Source: UBA4416 sp040376995
GTDB taxonomy: Bacteria; Bacteroidota; Bacteroidia; B-17B0; Aurantibacillaceae
Assembly: GCA_040376995.1 (NCBI GenBank)
Contig: JBEIPP010000164.1
Location: forward strand, 1-7,048
Direction: 5' to 3'
Length of the DNA: 7,048 nt
Shown here in pieces: positions 1 through 6,856 of the stretch. The notes beneath the pieces were generated by a model. That model was not told where the DNA came from, searched no databases, and worked only from the letters and a program-made list of their open reading frames with translations. The stretch's first letter is position 1; each line of letters opens with the position of its first letter. Both the position numbers and the translations under genes were made by a program.

Positions 1-2
1 CT

Positions 3-464
3 GAATTTTGGGGAATGACTAACTGGATGCACCATCATTTAGATTCTATCATCGTTCATAAAAATCCAAGCGTGTTGAATCACGAAAAAGAGTGGATACT
101 AATGGGCTTAGCAACAGCAGCGGCTTTAGCAACTATTTTCTTTGCTTATATGGTGTATATGAAAAATCGAATTTTACCAGAAGCAAACGATTCGAAGTTA
201 ACTGGTATTAAAAAATTGATCTACAATAAATATTATATTGATGAAATTTATGAAGCATTAATTCGTAAACCGTTAGATGCCTTATCTGAAGTTTTTAAAT
301 ATATTGACACTAAGGTTATTGATGGCGTTGTTGATGGAGTTGGAACGACAGTAACTGGAATGAGCTCATTGGTTCGTAAAGTACAAACTGGTCACATTGG
401 TTTTTATAGTTTCGGAATGGTATTAGGAATTATTGCCATTTTGTTTTACACGTTTATTAAATAG
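3..464 (+). CDS. nuoL: NADH-quinone oxidoreductase subunit L, C-terminal part (5' end outside window)
   Basis: Membrane-arm subunit of respiratory complex I, an antiporter-like protein that couples quinone reduction to proton pumping. The reading frame is open from the window edge (first whole codon at 3), so the ATG at 15 is internal and the true start lies upstream. The visible 153 residues contain one membrane helix (the hydrophobic run after WILMGLATAAALA), a long polar/amphipathic stretch with the family motif NKYYIDEIY, a DGVVDGVG turn, the typical QTGHI motif, and a last hydrophobic helix ending in FYTFIK. This matches the NuoL tail, where a long lateral helix runs along the membrane arm and is anchored by a final transmembrane helix. 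The gene is followed after 23 A/T-rich bases by nuoM, as in standard nuo operons. Identity rests on motif recognition and on the L-M-N gene order; nothing looks broken. Confidence 0.95.
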   Translation, partial: EFWGMTNWMHHHLDSIIVHKNPSVLNHEKEWILMGLATAAALATIFFAYMVYMKNRILPEANDSKLTGIKKLIYNKYYIDEIYEALIRKPLDALSEVFKYIDTKVIDGVVDGVGTTVTGMSSLVRKVQTGHIGFYSFGMVLGIIAILFYTFIK

Positions 465-487
465 AATTTAATTATAAATAAAAAGAT

Positions 488-1951
488 ATGTTAGTTGGAT
501 TATTAATTATTGTACCACTTATCGCAAGTTTGTTAGTGTTTTTCACAAAAGGAAAAACTAGTAGAACAGCTGCATTAGGGTTATCTGTTGTAGAATTTAT
601 TTTATCATTAGTGGTATTGTTTCAATACAAACACAATCCTGATAATGCAAATTTGATATTAAATTGCTCGTGGGTTGAATCTTTAGGGATTCACTTTGCA
701 GTGAGTGTTGATGCTTTATCAATGTTAATGGTATTATTAACGGCATTCTTAGTACCACTAATTATTTTATCATCCTTTAATACGGAGTACGAAAAACCGA
801 ATTCATTTTATGGTTTAATCTTATTAATGCAAATGGCATTGGTAGGTGTGTTTACAGCTAATGATGGTTTCTTATTTTATGTGTTCTGGGAGTTAGCTTT
901 AATTCCAATTTACTTTATCTGTTTATTATGGGGTGGAGAAAATCGTGGACGTATTACTTTCAAGTTTTTCGTTTACACATTATTTGGTTCTTTATTCATG
1001 TTAGTTGGTTTAGTGTATTTATATAACCACACGGGTTTTGAAACAGGTATCAAGTCTTGGGCAGTAACAGATTTATATCAAGCTGGTAAATCTTTAAACT
1101 TGCAACAACAATCAGTAGTATTCTGGTGCATCTTTGTAGCATTTGGAATTAAAATGCCAATCTTTCCTTTACACACTTGGCAACCTGACACTTATGTTAA
1201 TGCTCCAACACAAGGTACGATGTTGTTATCAGGTATCATGTTAAAGATGGGAACATTTGGATTAATTAAATGGTTAATGCCTTTGACTCCTTTAGCTTTA
1301 GCAGAGTGGGGATGGTTAGCAATTGCATTATCTGTATTTGGTATTTTCTATGCATCATGTATTGCGATTGTTCAAAAAGATTACAAACGTTTAATTGCTT
1401 ATTCATCTATTGCTCACGTTGGCTTAATTGCAGCTGGTATTTTATCTGCTAATCAACAAGGTATTCAAGGAGCAGTGATGCAAATGTTAGCTCATGGCGT
1501 TAATGTGGTAGGTTTATTCTTAATTGCTGATATTTTAATGCGTCACACAGGAACACGTGAGATGGAAAAGTTAGGTGGCATTAGAAATATGAATGGCAAC
1601 TTTGCAGTCTTATTTCTAATTGTGATGTTAGGTTCGGTAGCGTTACCATTAACAAACGGTTTCGTTGGTGAGTTTTTATTAATCAATGGTGTGTATCAAT
1701 ACGGAGCATGGGTTGCAGCATTTGCTGGCTTAACTGTTGTATTAGGTGCAGTATATATGTTACGCAGTTACCAGGCAATTATGTTAGGTGAGAAAAAAGA
1801 TTCTGCTATTGCATTTGGTTCATTAGCAAGTTCTGACAAATGGGTATTATATATTATTTGTACTGCAATTATATTATTTGGTGTATATCCAAAACCATTA
1901 AATGATTTAGCAGAAGAAGGAACAAAAGCAATTTTAACTTACATTAAATAA
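488..1951 (+). CDS. nuoM: NADH-quinone oxidoreductase subunit M
   Basis: Complete 487-residue antiporter-like subunit of complex I, almost wholly made of membrane helices, of normal length for the family. Residues matching the proton-channel set known from E. coli NuoM are visible: Glu135 in FWELAL (E. coli Glu144), Lys222 in FGIKMPIFPLHTW (Lys234), Lys253 in MLKMGTFGL (Lys265), His310 in SSIAHVG, and Glu395 in GFVGEFLL (Glu407). The equivalences are inferred from motif context and a near-constant offset of 9-12 residues, not from an alignment. The start at 488 gives a hydrophobic N-terminus (MLVGLLIIVPLIASLLVFF) as expected for TM1, and it follows the nuoL stop by 23 nt. No Shine-Dalgarno sequence is visible; the leader is A-rich. 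It is co-transcribed with nuoL and nuoN by position, although an 81-nt repeat-bearing gap separates it from nuoN. Confidence 0.97.
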   Translation: MLVGLLIIVPLIASLLVFFTKGKTSRTAALGLSVVEFILSLVVLFQYKHNPDNANLILNCSWVESLGIHFAVSVDALSMLMVLLTAFLVPLIILSSFNTEYEKPNSFYGLILLMQMALVGVFTANDGFLFYVFWELALIPIYFICLLWGGENRGRITFKFFVYTLFGSLFMLVGLVYLYNHTGFETGIKSWAVTDLYQAGKSLNLQQQSVVFWCIFVAFGIKMPIFPLHTWQPDTYVNAPTQGTMLLSGIMLKMGTFGLIKWLMPLTPLALAEWGWLAIALSVFGIFYASCIAIVQKDYKRLIAYSSIAHVGLIAAGILSANQQGIQGAVMQMLAHGVNVVGLFLIADILMRHTGTREMEKLGGIRNMNGNFAVLFLIVMLGSVALPLTNGFVGEFLLINGVYQYGAWVAAFAGLTVVLGAVYMLRSYQAIMLGEKKDSAIAFGSLASSDKWVLYIICTAIILFGVYPKPLNDLAEEGTKAILTYIK

Positions 1952-1959
1952 AACATAAC

Positions 1960-2031
1960 TGACAATTTAATTGATTTACAATTGACAATTTTTCAATCGT
2001 AAATCGTAAATAATAAAATCGTAAATAATAA
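1960..2031 (+). repeat. Short direct repeats in the nuoM-nuoN gap
   Basis: The gap between nuoM and nuoN carries two kinds of short direct repeat. ATCGTAAATAATAA occurs at 2003-2016 and again at 2018-2031, one base apart, and its first nine bases also occur at 1996-2004, overlapping the next copy by two bases. TGACAATTT occurs at 1960-1968 and 1983-1991, flanking a CAATTG palindrome. The last copy ends one base before the nuoN ATG, so the repeats form the nuoN leader. I see no open frame or strong hairpin here. The repeats could be replication slippage in A/T-rich DNA, or one copy of a family of intergenic repeats in this genome. The copies are seen directly; any function is unknown. Confidence 0.75.
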
Positions 2032-2032
2032 T

Positions 2033-3421
2033 ATGAAAGGTCTTTTTATAATTAGCGGATTAGGGGTTTTAGCCATGTTGGCCGAAATTTTTAAATTCAA
2101 AAAACTATTGTATCCATTAGTACTAATTGGAATTTTAGCAGCTTATGTTACTAATTTCATGGAGTGGAATAATAACTACAACATCGAAATGTTTGGTAAT
2201 ATGATGCGTTTTGATAACGTTGCATTAGCGTTTAGTGGTGTGATTTTAGTAACTGCATTCTTTTGGTTTATTTTAGCAAATGATTATTTCGAACACGACC
2301 ATGTAACCGATCACTTTGCATTAGTATTATTTGCCATAGTAGGTGCTATTATGTTAACTGGTTTCAGTAACATGACTACTTTATTCTTAGGTATTGAAAT
2401 CCTTTCTATCCCTATGTATGTTTTAGCTGCTAGTCGCAAAAGAGATTTAGCATCTAACGAAGCAGGTTTCAAATATTTAATCATGGGTTCATTTGCTTCT
2501 GGCTTCTTGTTATTTGGTATCGCATTAATTTATGGTGCAACTGGAAGTTTTGATTTAATGGCTATTCGTTCATTTATCTCTCACTCTCAAGGAGATTTAC
2601 CAGCATTCTTTTATGCAGGAGTATTAATGGTATTAATTGCTATGTTATTTAAAGTAAGTGCGGCTCCTTTCCACTTCTGGGCTCCAGATGTTTACGAAGG
2701 TTCTCCAACTGTAATCACCGCTTTAATGAGTACAATTGTAAAAACAGCTGCATTTGCTGCGTTTATGCGTTTATTCTTAGTGGTGTTTGGTGGTGTTAAC
2801 GAATCATGGAGCATGGTATTGGCAGTAGTGATTGCTTTATCATTAGTAGTTTCGAATATTACAGCGGCTACACAACAAAGTGTAAAACGCATGTTAGCAT
2901 ACTCAAGTATTAGTCACGCAGCATTTATGTTAATGGCTATTTTAGCTAATCAAAGAGGTATGGCTAGTGTAAGTGCTATTTTATATTATTCATTAGCTTA
3001 TTCTGTAGGTTCTATTGCTGCATTCACGGTTTTATATAATGTATCTAAAGCAAAAGATAATGCAAACATTGAAGCGTTTAATGGTTTAGGAAAACGTCAT
3101 CCATTTATGGCTGCTTGTATGGTTATTGCCATGTTATCTTTAGCGGGTATTCCAATTACTGCAGGTTTCTTTGCTAAGTATTTTATTTTTTCAGTAATGA
3201 TTGGCACTACTTTTAAATGGTTAATCATCTTAGCGATTTTAACGTCTGCTGTAGGCGTTTATTATTACTTCAAAGTAATTATTGCCATGTACTTTAAAGA
3301 AGAAGATGGAGAACAAGAGGTAACCATGGAAACATCTCATGTGTTATTGTTAGTGTTAACAACCATCTTCACATTAGCATTAGGAATTGTTCCTAAATAT
3401 GTGATTGAAATTTTCAGCTAA
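2033..3421 (+). CDS. nuoN: NADH-quinone oxidoreductase subunit N
   Basis: Complete 462-residue third antiporter-like subunit of complex I, rich in membrane helices and within the usual size range. Key charged residues in expected contexts are Glu122 in LGIEILSIPMYVL (E. coli NuoN Glu133), Lys207 in FKVSAAPFHFWAPDVYEGSP (Lys217), Lys237 in STIVKTAAF (Lys247) and Lys383 in GFFAKYFIF (Lys395). These are matched by motif and spacing rather than alignment. The KRMLAYSSISHA stretch at 285-296 is the conserved loop/helix shared with NuoM. The ATG at 2033 starts a hydrophobic helix and lies just after the repeat-rich gap; no in-frame start sits upstream within that gap. It is the last nuo gene of the operon. 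The stop TAA is followed at once by a second in-frame TAA (3422-3424), after which a peptidase frame opens in the same phase. Confidence 0.97.
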   Translation: MKGLFIISGLGVLAMLAEIFKFKKLLYPLVLIGILAAYVTNFMEWNNNYNIEMFGNMMRFDNVALAFSGVILVTAFFWFILANDYFEHDHVTDHFALVLFAIVGAIMLTGFSNMTTLFLGIEILSIPMYVLAASRKRDLASNEAGFKYLIMGSFASGFLLFGIALIYGATGSFDLMAIRSFISHSQGDLPAFFYAGVLMVLIAMLFKVSAAPFHFWAPDVYEGSPTVITALMSTIVKTAAFAAFMRLFLVVFGGVNESWSMVLAVVIALSLVVSNITAATQQSVKRMLAYSSISHAAFMLMAILANQRGMASVSAILYYSLAYSVGSIAAFTVLYNVSKAKDNANIEAFNGLGKRHPFMAACMVIAMLSLAGIPITAGFFAKYFIFSVMIGTTFKWLIILAILTSAVGVYYYFKVIIAMYFKEEDGEQEVTMETSHVLLLVLTTIFTLALGIVPKYVIEIFS

Positions 3422-3424
3422 TAA

Positions 3425-4639
3425 AATCCTATTTCTATTAGAGAGTATTTTGATATAAAAGCGTTCTTAGATAAGAATCATTCTTATTTTCAAAAACTCA
3501 ATCCTTCAGATAAAACTCGTTTTATTAATCGAGTAGATTCTTTTATTGAATCTAAATCTATCACAGGTCGTCAGGGGCTCTCAATAACACCTTTAATAAG
3601 CACACAAATTGCTGCTGCTGCTGTTCAAGTAACTTTCGGTTTAGATACCTGGGATTATTCTCACTTTAGTCAGATATTAGCTTATCCTTCTGAATATAAA
3701 AATCCACAAACGGGCAACATGCATAAAGGTGAAACCAATCTTGGTGGTTTTATGTGCTTTAGTTGGAAAGATTTTGTATCGGGAAATCAAACTCCAGATG
3801 ATAAGATAAACTTAGGACTACATGAATTTGGGCATGCGCTCAGATTTAATGGTGTAAGCGGTGATGAAACGGATTATTTTTTTGAAAATTACTTTAAACG
3901 TTGGTTGGCTTGTGCTTCTAGAGAATTCAGTAGAATGCGAAAAGGCTATCCAAGTATTTTAAGAAAGTATGGTGCGGTAAATATCAATGAATTTTTTAGT
4001 GTAGTTGTAGAAACATTTTTTGAAAAACCTCAAGAGTTTAAAACTAACCTTCCCGAATTATATAATCATACTTCCATTATATTAAATCAAACATTTTCAG
4101 ATAATGGTTCTGTAGAATTAAATTGTCGTGAAAAATTAATGAAACAGAATAAATCTGAATTCAATAGAGTTATAAATTCCGCATTATCATATAATATAAA
4201 TGAAAATGGACATGTTATTGCGGCTTGTATATTTTTTGTTATTGGAGCTCTTTCACTTTCAGGGGAAGGTTATAAATATCCGCCAGCTTATATATTATTT
4301 ATTATTGCGAGTTTATTTTGGATATATTTTGAAAGAAAATTTACGCGATTTGATTTTAATAAAAATACATTTACAGTTACTAAAGGGTATTTAATCCTAA
4401 ATGGATATCACACAAAAACACTGTATTTATCAAACATGGTTTCATTTTATGCAAACTGTGTAAAACAATATAATAAAAGCGGAATTTTTATAGGAGAAAT
4501 AGCATACATCACGATTATGTATTATGATAAAGGCGATTTTTATGAGGAAGAGATGACTTGCGATATTAATCGAAGTCAATTTGATGTGTTATGTGATGAA
4601 TTAATTGATAATTATATTCATGTTTTTATCAAAAAATAG
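3425..4639 (+). CDS. MtfA-like (M90) zinc metallopeptidase fused to two membrane helices and a C-terminal soluble domain; no canonical start codon
   Basis: Open frame of 404 codons. Numbering from 3425, residues 13-220 resemble the MtfA/Peptidase_M90 family: YFQKLNPSDKTRF, GRQGL at 48-52, AAAAVQVTFG at 63-72, a YPSEY...TGNMHKGE stretch, and the zinc site HEFGH at 133-137. NEFFSVVVETFF follows near 188-199, with Glu189 the likely third ligand by analogy with MtfA. E. coli MtfA is a soluble peptidase that binds the Mlc repressor; no such partner is visible here. Two hydrophobic helices follow (about 262-280 and 287-303), then about 100 polar residues with a PH-like beta pattern (FDFNKNTFTVTKGYLIL), ending in a helix. 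Between the in-frame TAA at 3422 and the first ATG at 3719 there is no ATG, GTG or TTG. Starting at 3719 would remove 98 residues including GRQG and AAAAVQ. Either a rare ATT start (3431 or 3437) is used, the 5' end has been lost, or the sequence has an error. Family identity is good; start and expression are uncertain. Confidence 0.8.
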   Translation, partial: NPISIREYFDIKAFLDKNHSYFQKLNPSDKTRFINRVDSFIESKSITGRQGLSITPLISTQIAAAAVQVTFGLDTWDYSHFSQILAYPSEYKNPQTGNMHKGETNLGGFMCFSWKDFVSGNQTPDDKINLGLHEFGHALRFNGVSGDETDYFFENYFKRWLACASREFSRMRKGYPSILRKYGAVNINEFFSVVVETFFEKPQEFKTNLPELYNHTSIILNQTFSDNGSVELNCREKLMKQNKSEFNRVINSALSYNINENGHVIAACIFFVIGALSLSGEGYKYPPAYILFIIASLFWIYFERKFTRFDFNKNTFTVTKGYLILNGYHTKTLYLSNMVSFYANCVKQYNKSGIFIGEIAYITIMYYDKGDFYEEEMTCDINRSQFDVLCDELIDNYIHVFIKK

Positions 4640-4681
4640 CAGCTATTAAATCGTTTTAAGTATTAATTAGTGTATCAAAAT

Positions 4682-4711
4682 TTGCCATTCATCGATTTTT
4701 GTTTACCTTCG
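4682..4711 (+). promoter_or_regulatory. Bacteroidota-type promoter of the universal stress protein gene
   Basis: TTG at 4682-4684 is followed, after 19 nt, by TACCTTCG at 4704-4711, one mismatch from the Bacteroidota -7 element TAnnTTTG. The spacing fits the -33/-7 arrangement known for this phylum. The -7 element ends 16 nt before the ATG at 4728, so transcription would begin a few bases before the start codon and give a very short leader. The two elements and spacing are seen; activity is inferred. Confidence 0.7.
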
Positions 4712-4727
4712 CAAAAAATCTACTCTT

Positions 4728-5552
4728 ATGCTAATTAAAGAAAACAGCTCCATTTTAATTCCAATTGATTTTTCAAAACAATCATTAATTGCTATTGAGC
4801 AATCTTATAATTTAGCAAAATTCACTCATTGTAAAATTATTGTGATGCATGCGTCAAATAATAACAATTCAGAACATCAAAAAAATTTAGAAACAATTGT
4901 CGCAAATATTAAAAAGGATGCTGGATTAGAAGCTGAGTTTTTAAATCTAAATGGCGATATCTACGATTTAATAGATTCTAAAGCTGAAGAGTTAGGTTGT
5001 GGTTTAATTGTTATTGGATTAGATACACAAGTGCGTTTTAGAAGTTTTTTAGGCGAAACCAATGTTAGTAAATTTATAAAAAACGCTCCTTGTCCGGTTA
5101 TTACCATGCGTTCAAAAGAGAATATAAAAAGTTGCGCTAATATTTTAATGCCAATTGATTTAAGTGCCCAAAGTCGTGAAAAAGTTGGCATTGCTGTTCA
5201 ATTAGCAAAATACTATGGTGCTACAATTAAAATTATATCCGTGTTTAACCCTAGCGATGAAAATTATGAAAATAAATTATTACCTTATTTGAATCAGGTT
5301 AAAAAATACATTAAAGATAGAGGTGTAAACTGTACAAATAAATCAATACCATCTAATACGCCTGCCGAAACTATTGTTGCTTATGCTAACAATAACGACT
5401 GCGACTTAATTATATTAATGAATAAAAAAGATTTAAGCATTGGTGAAATGTTTGGCGGAGCCGTTTCTTTAAAAATTGCCGAAACAAGTAATGTTCCGGT
5501 ATTAACTGTTAATCCAATGAAACGAGAAAGTATAAGTACTGGCATTCACTAA
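4728..5552 (+). CDS. Universal stress protein, two tandem Usp domains
   Basis: A 274-residue cytoplasmic protein made of two UspA-type domains, about 5-130 and 135-263. Each starts with the typical strand ending in an acidic residue (ILIPIDFS, Asp14; ILMPIDLS, Asp144) and ends with the usual CPVITM / VPVLTV strand. Usp proteins bind nucleotides or act as stress-responsive regulators; the ligand here is unknown. The classic ATP motif G-x2-G-x9-G-S/T is not intact in either half: domain 1 reads VIGLDTQVRFRSFLGET, and domain 2 has LMNKKDLSIGEMFGGAVS. ATP binding is therefore doubtful. Tandem Usp proteins of this size are common in Bacteroidota. The ATG at 4728 sits just after a good phylum-type promoter and begins right before the first domain strand, so the start is secure. 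It appears to be monocistronic: 88 nt follow the peptidase frame and a convergent gene abuts its stop codon. Confidence 0.9.
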   Translation: MLIKENSSILIPIDFSKQSLIAIEQSYNLAKFTHCKIIVMHASNNNNSEHQKNLETIVANIKKDAGLEAEFLNLNGDIYDLIDSKAEELGCGLIVIGLDTQVRFRSFLGETNVSKFIKNAPCPVITMRSKENIKSCANILMPIDLSAQSREKVGIAVQLAKYYGATIKIISVFNPSDENYENKLLPYLNQVKKYIKDRGVNCTNKSIPSNTPAETIVAYANNNDCDLIILMNKKDLSIGEMFGGAVSLKIAETSNVPVLTVNPMKRESISTGIH

Positions 5553-6197
5553 TTACAACATTTCTTCGTTTTCAATAATTACACTCCCTTTTTTATCTGA
5601 CTTTGCATATATAATCATTGAACTTGCTACTTTATTTACATGAATAGCTTTGTAGCGCTTTAATTTTCCAATAAATGCAAAAGATAGCGCTTGCATCACT
5701 ATTTTTCCAACCTTCTCTCCTAATCTAAACTCCGTTCGGTTTCCTAATAACATAGATGGTCTGAATGAAGCAAATGAACCAAAGTGTAATTGTTGCATAG
5801 CTTGTTCAGTTTCTCCTTTTACTTTTAAATAAAAATTAGTGGATTTACTATCTGCACCCAATGAGCTTTGTAAACAGAAAGTAGATACATTATTTTGTTT
5901 AGCAATTTTCGCAAACTCTGTTGGATAGGTATAATCTACTTTTTTAAATGCTTCTTGCGAACCAGCTGTTTTAATAGTTGTTCCCATACAGCAAAAAACA
6001 ACATCGCCTTTTATCAAATCTTTACAGGAATCTAATGCATTAAAATCAATGCAGTGCTGTGTGAGTTTTTTATGGATGATATTTAATTCCTTTCTTAAAA
6101 ATAAGATTACAGAATCAAATTGTTCATCTTTCAATAATTGATTTAATAAGGCTTGTCCAGTTAAACCAGATGCCCCAATAATAATAGCGGTTTTCAT
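5553..6197 (-). CDS. Atypical SDR / NAD(P)-binding protein, HTATIP2 (TIP30)-like
   Basis: A 214-residue Rossmann-fold protein read on the minus strand. The N-terminal IIIGASGLTGQALLNQLL (6-22) carries the dinucleotide-binding GxxGxxG (Gly8, Gly11, Gly14). Later features fit the atypical short-chain dehydrogenase group that includes HTATIP2/TIP30: VVFCCMGTTIKTAGS at 66-80, QSSLGAD at 110-116, a YxxxK pair at Tyr123/Lys127 in NFYLKVKGETE, and FRPSMLLG at 145-152. The substrate and reaction are unknown; a redox or NAD(P)H-sensing role is inferred from the fold. The length is normal for this group and the start Met directly precedes the first Rossmann strand. A possible -7 element (TACATTTA on the minus strand, 6216-6223) lies 18 nt before the start, but I see no TTG at the right distance. 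It diverges from the secreted-protein gene at 6294 and converges with the Usp gene with no spacer. It could equally be annotated as an NAD-dependent epimerase/dehydratase-like protein. Confidence 0.87.
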   Translation of the reverse strand: MKTAIIIGASGLTGQALLNQLLKDEQFDSVILFLRKELNIIHKKLTQHCIDFNALDSCKDLIKGDVVFCCMGTTIKTAGSQEAFKKVDYTYPTEFAKIAKQNNVSTFCLQSSLGADSKSTNFYLKVKGETEQAMQQLHFGSFASFRPSMLLGNRTEFRLGEKVGKIVMQALSFAFIGKLKRYKAIHVNKVASSMIIYAKSDKKGSVIIENEEML

Positions 6198-6293
6198 TTT
6201 TCAAATAGTATTTAGTAAATGTAAAATTAAAGTTTAACATTCTGGTAACATTGACGTGAACTTAAATTAAAGTCTGTAAACTTAATTTGTAGT

Positions 6294-6641
6294 ATGAAGA
6301 AGGAGATTATATTAATTATTATTTTAAGTGTTTTTGTATGCGTGTTAGGCTTTGCTGGAGATAAACCAAAGGTAAATAACACAAAATCAATCATCTTAAG
6401 TGGTAAAATTATTGATTTTAAAAACAACGAAAATTTAGCAGGGGTAAAAATTTCTTGTTCAAATTGCGAAAAAACATTCTATTCAGATTTAGACGGCAAC
6501 TTTTTCATCTATCTAGAGATAACTCCATCTGAAAATTTAACATTAGAGATTTCTCAAATCGGCTACTCTTCTAAAATCCTTAATTTAAAGGAGCTTCAAG
6601 GCAACTCAAGTAATCTTCAAATTGATTTAGAGTCTGAATAA
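6294..6641 (+). CDS. Small secreted carboxypeptidase-regulatory-like domain protein
   Basis: A 115-residue protein with a clear signal peptide (MKKEIILIIILSVFVCVLGFA, likely cut after Ala21; the Cys16 context VFVC is not a good lipobox). The mature part (about 34-112) matches the CarboxypepD_reg-like beta-sandwich common in Bacteroidota: LSGKIIDFKNNENLAGVKI, then YSDLDGNFFIYL, then LEISQIGYSSKILNL. In larger proteins this domain sits at the N-terminus of TonB-dependent receptors or surface enzymes. Here it stands alone, so an envelope or extracellular binding role is only inferred. Cys55 and Cys58 (SCSNC) form a CxxC pair that might make a disulfide. The ATG at 6294 is the only start that leaves a full signal peptide; the AAGGAG at 6299-6304 lies inside the gene and is not a ribosome site. 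The 96-nt divergent region upstream shows only weak promoter-like elements. Confidence 0.8.
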   Translation: MKKEIILIIILSVFVCVLGFAGDKPKVNNTKSIILSGKIIDFKNNENLAGVKISCSNCEKTFYSDLDGNFFIYLEITPSENLTLEISQIGYSSKILNLKELQGNSSNLQIDLESE

Positions 6642-6673
6642 GTAAGTGCCAATGTAAAGTTAAGGTTAAGGTT

Positions 6674-6691
6674 TTGTTATCCTTGTAACAA
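6674..6691. repeat. Inverted repeat TTGTTA-N6-TAACAA
   Basis: A perfect 6-bp inverted repeat with a 6-nt spacer (arms 6674-6679 and 6686-6691) lies 32 nt after the stop of the small secreted protein and 165 nt before the next ATG. No T-run follows, and the stem is A/T-rich, so it is a poor terminator. It could be an operator half-site pair or chance. Just upstream is a tandem GTTAAG GTTAAG. A TATATTTA element at 6699-6706, 22 nt after a TTG inside the left arm (6674-6676), could be a weak promoter overlapping it. Confidence 0.35.
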
Positions 6692-6856
6692 TTTACTGTA
6701 TATTTAGGTATAATTGTATTAGAAATAAGATAGAGATTTTCTAGTACTCACAATTTAATACCAAAAATCATGAAATAGGCAATTATCATCTGTATTATTT
6801 ACAAATTATAAATTGGCTATACCATATCACCTTAATCAACATTAAAACATATCGTT

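Noticed and set aside
1270..1452. Plus-strand 60-codon frame inside nuoM
   Set aside because: It overlaps the conserved nuoM core in another phase, and its Cys/Phe/Trp-rich product is typical of a shadow frame.
2692..2892. Minus-strand open frame of 66 codons inside nuoN
   Set aside because: It lies wholly within a well-conserved nuoN region (the Lys207-Lys237 channel segment) and its product has no recognisable family; a shadow frame.
4200..4394. Plus-strand 64-codon hydrophobic frame inside the peptidase fusion
   Set aside because: It is a shifted-frame reading of the two membrane helices; hydrophobic codons remain hydrophobic in the shifted frame. No independent support.
3719..4639. Start of the peptidase gene at the ATG at 3719
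   Set aside because: This start would delete 98 upstream codons that encode conserved M90 sequence (GRQGL, AAAAVQVTFG), so it is very unlikely to be the native start.
4635..4647. AATAGC-A-GCTATT palindrome at the peptidase stop codon, as a possible terminator
   Set aside because: The arms are separated by one base, so a hairpin would have only about a 4-5 bp stem, and no T-run follows.
4961..5191. Minus-strand 76-codon frame inside the Usp gene
   Set aside because: It is the antisense of conserved Usp strands, with no promoter or family match.
6227..6427. Minus-strand 66-codon frame across the divergent intergenic region and the start of the small secreted protein gene
   Set aside because: It overlaps a signal peptide and domain start that are clearly coding on the plus strand; no family match.
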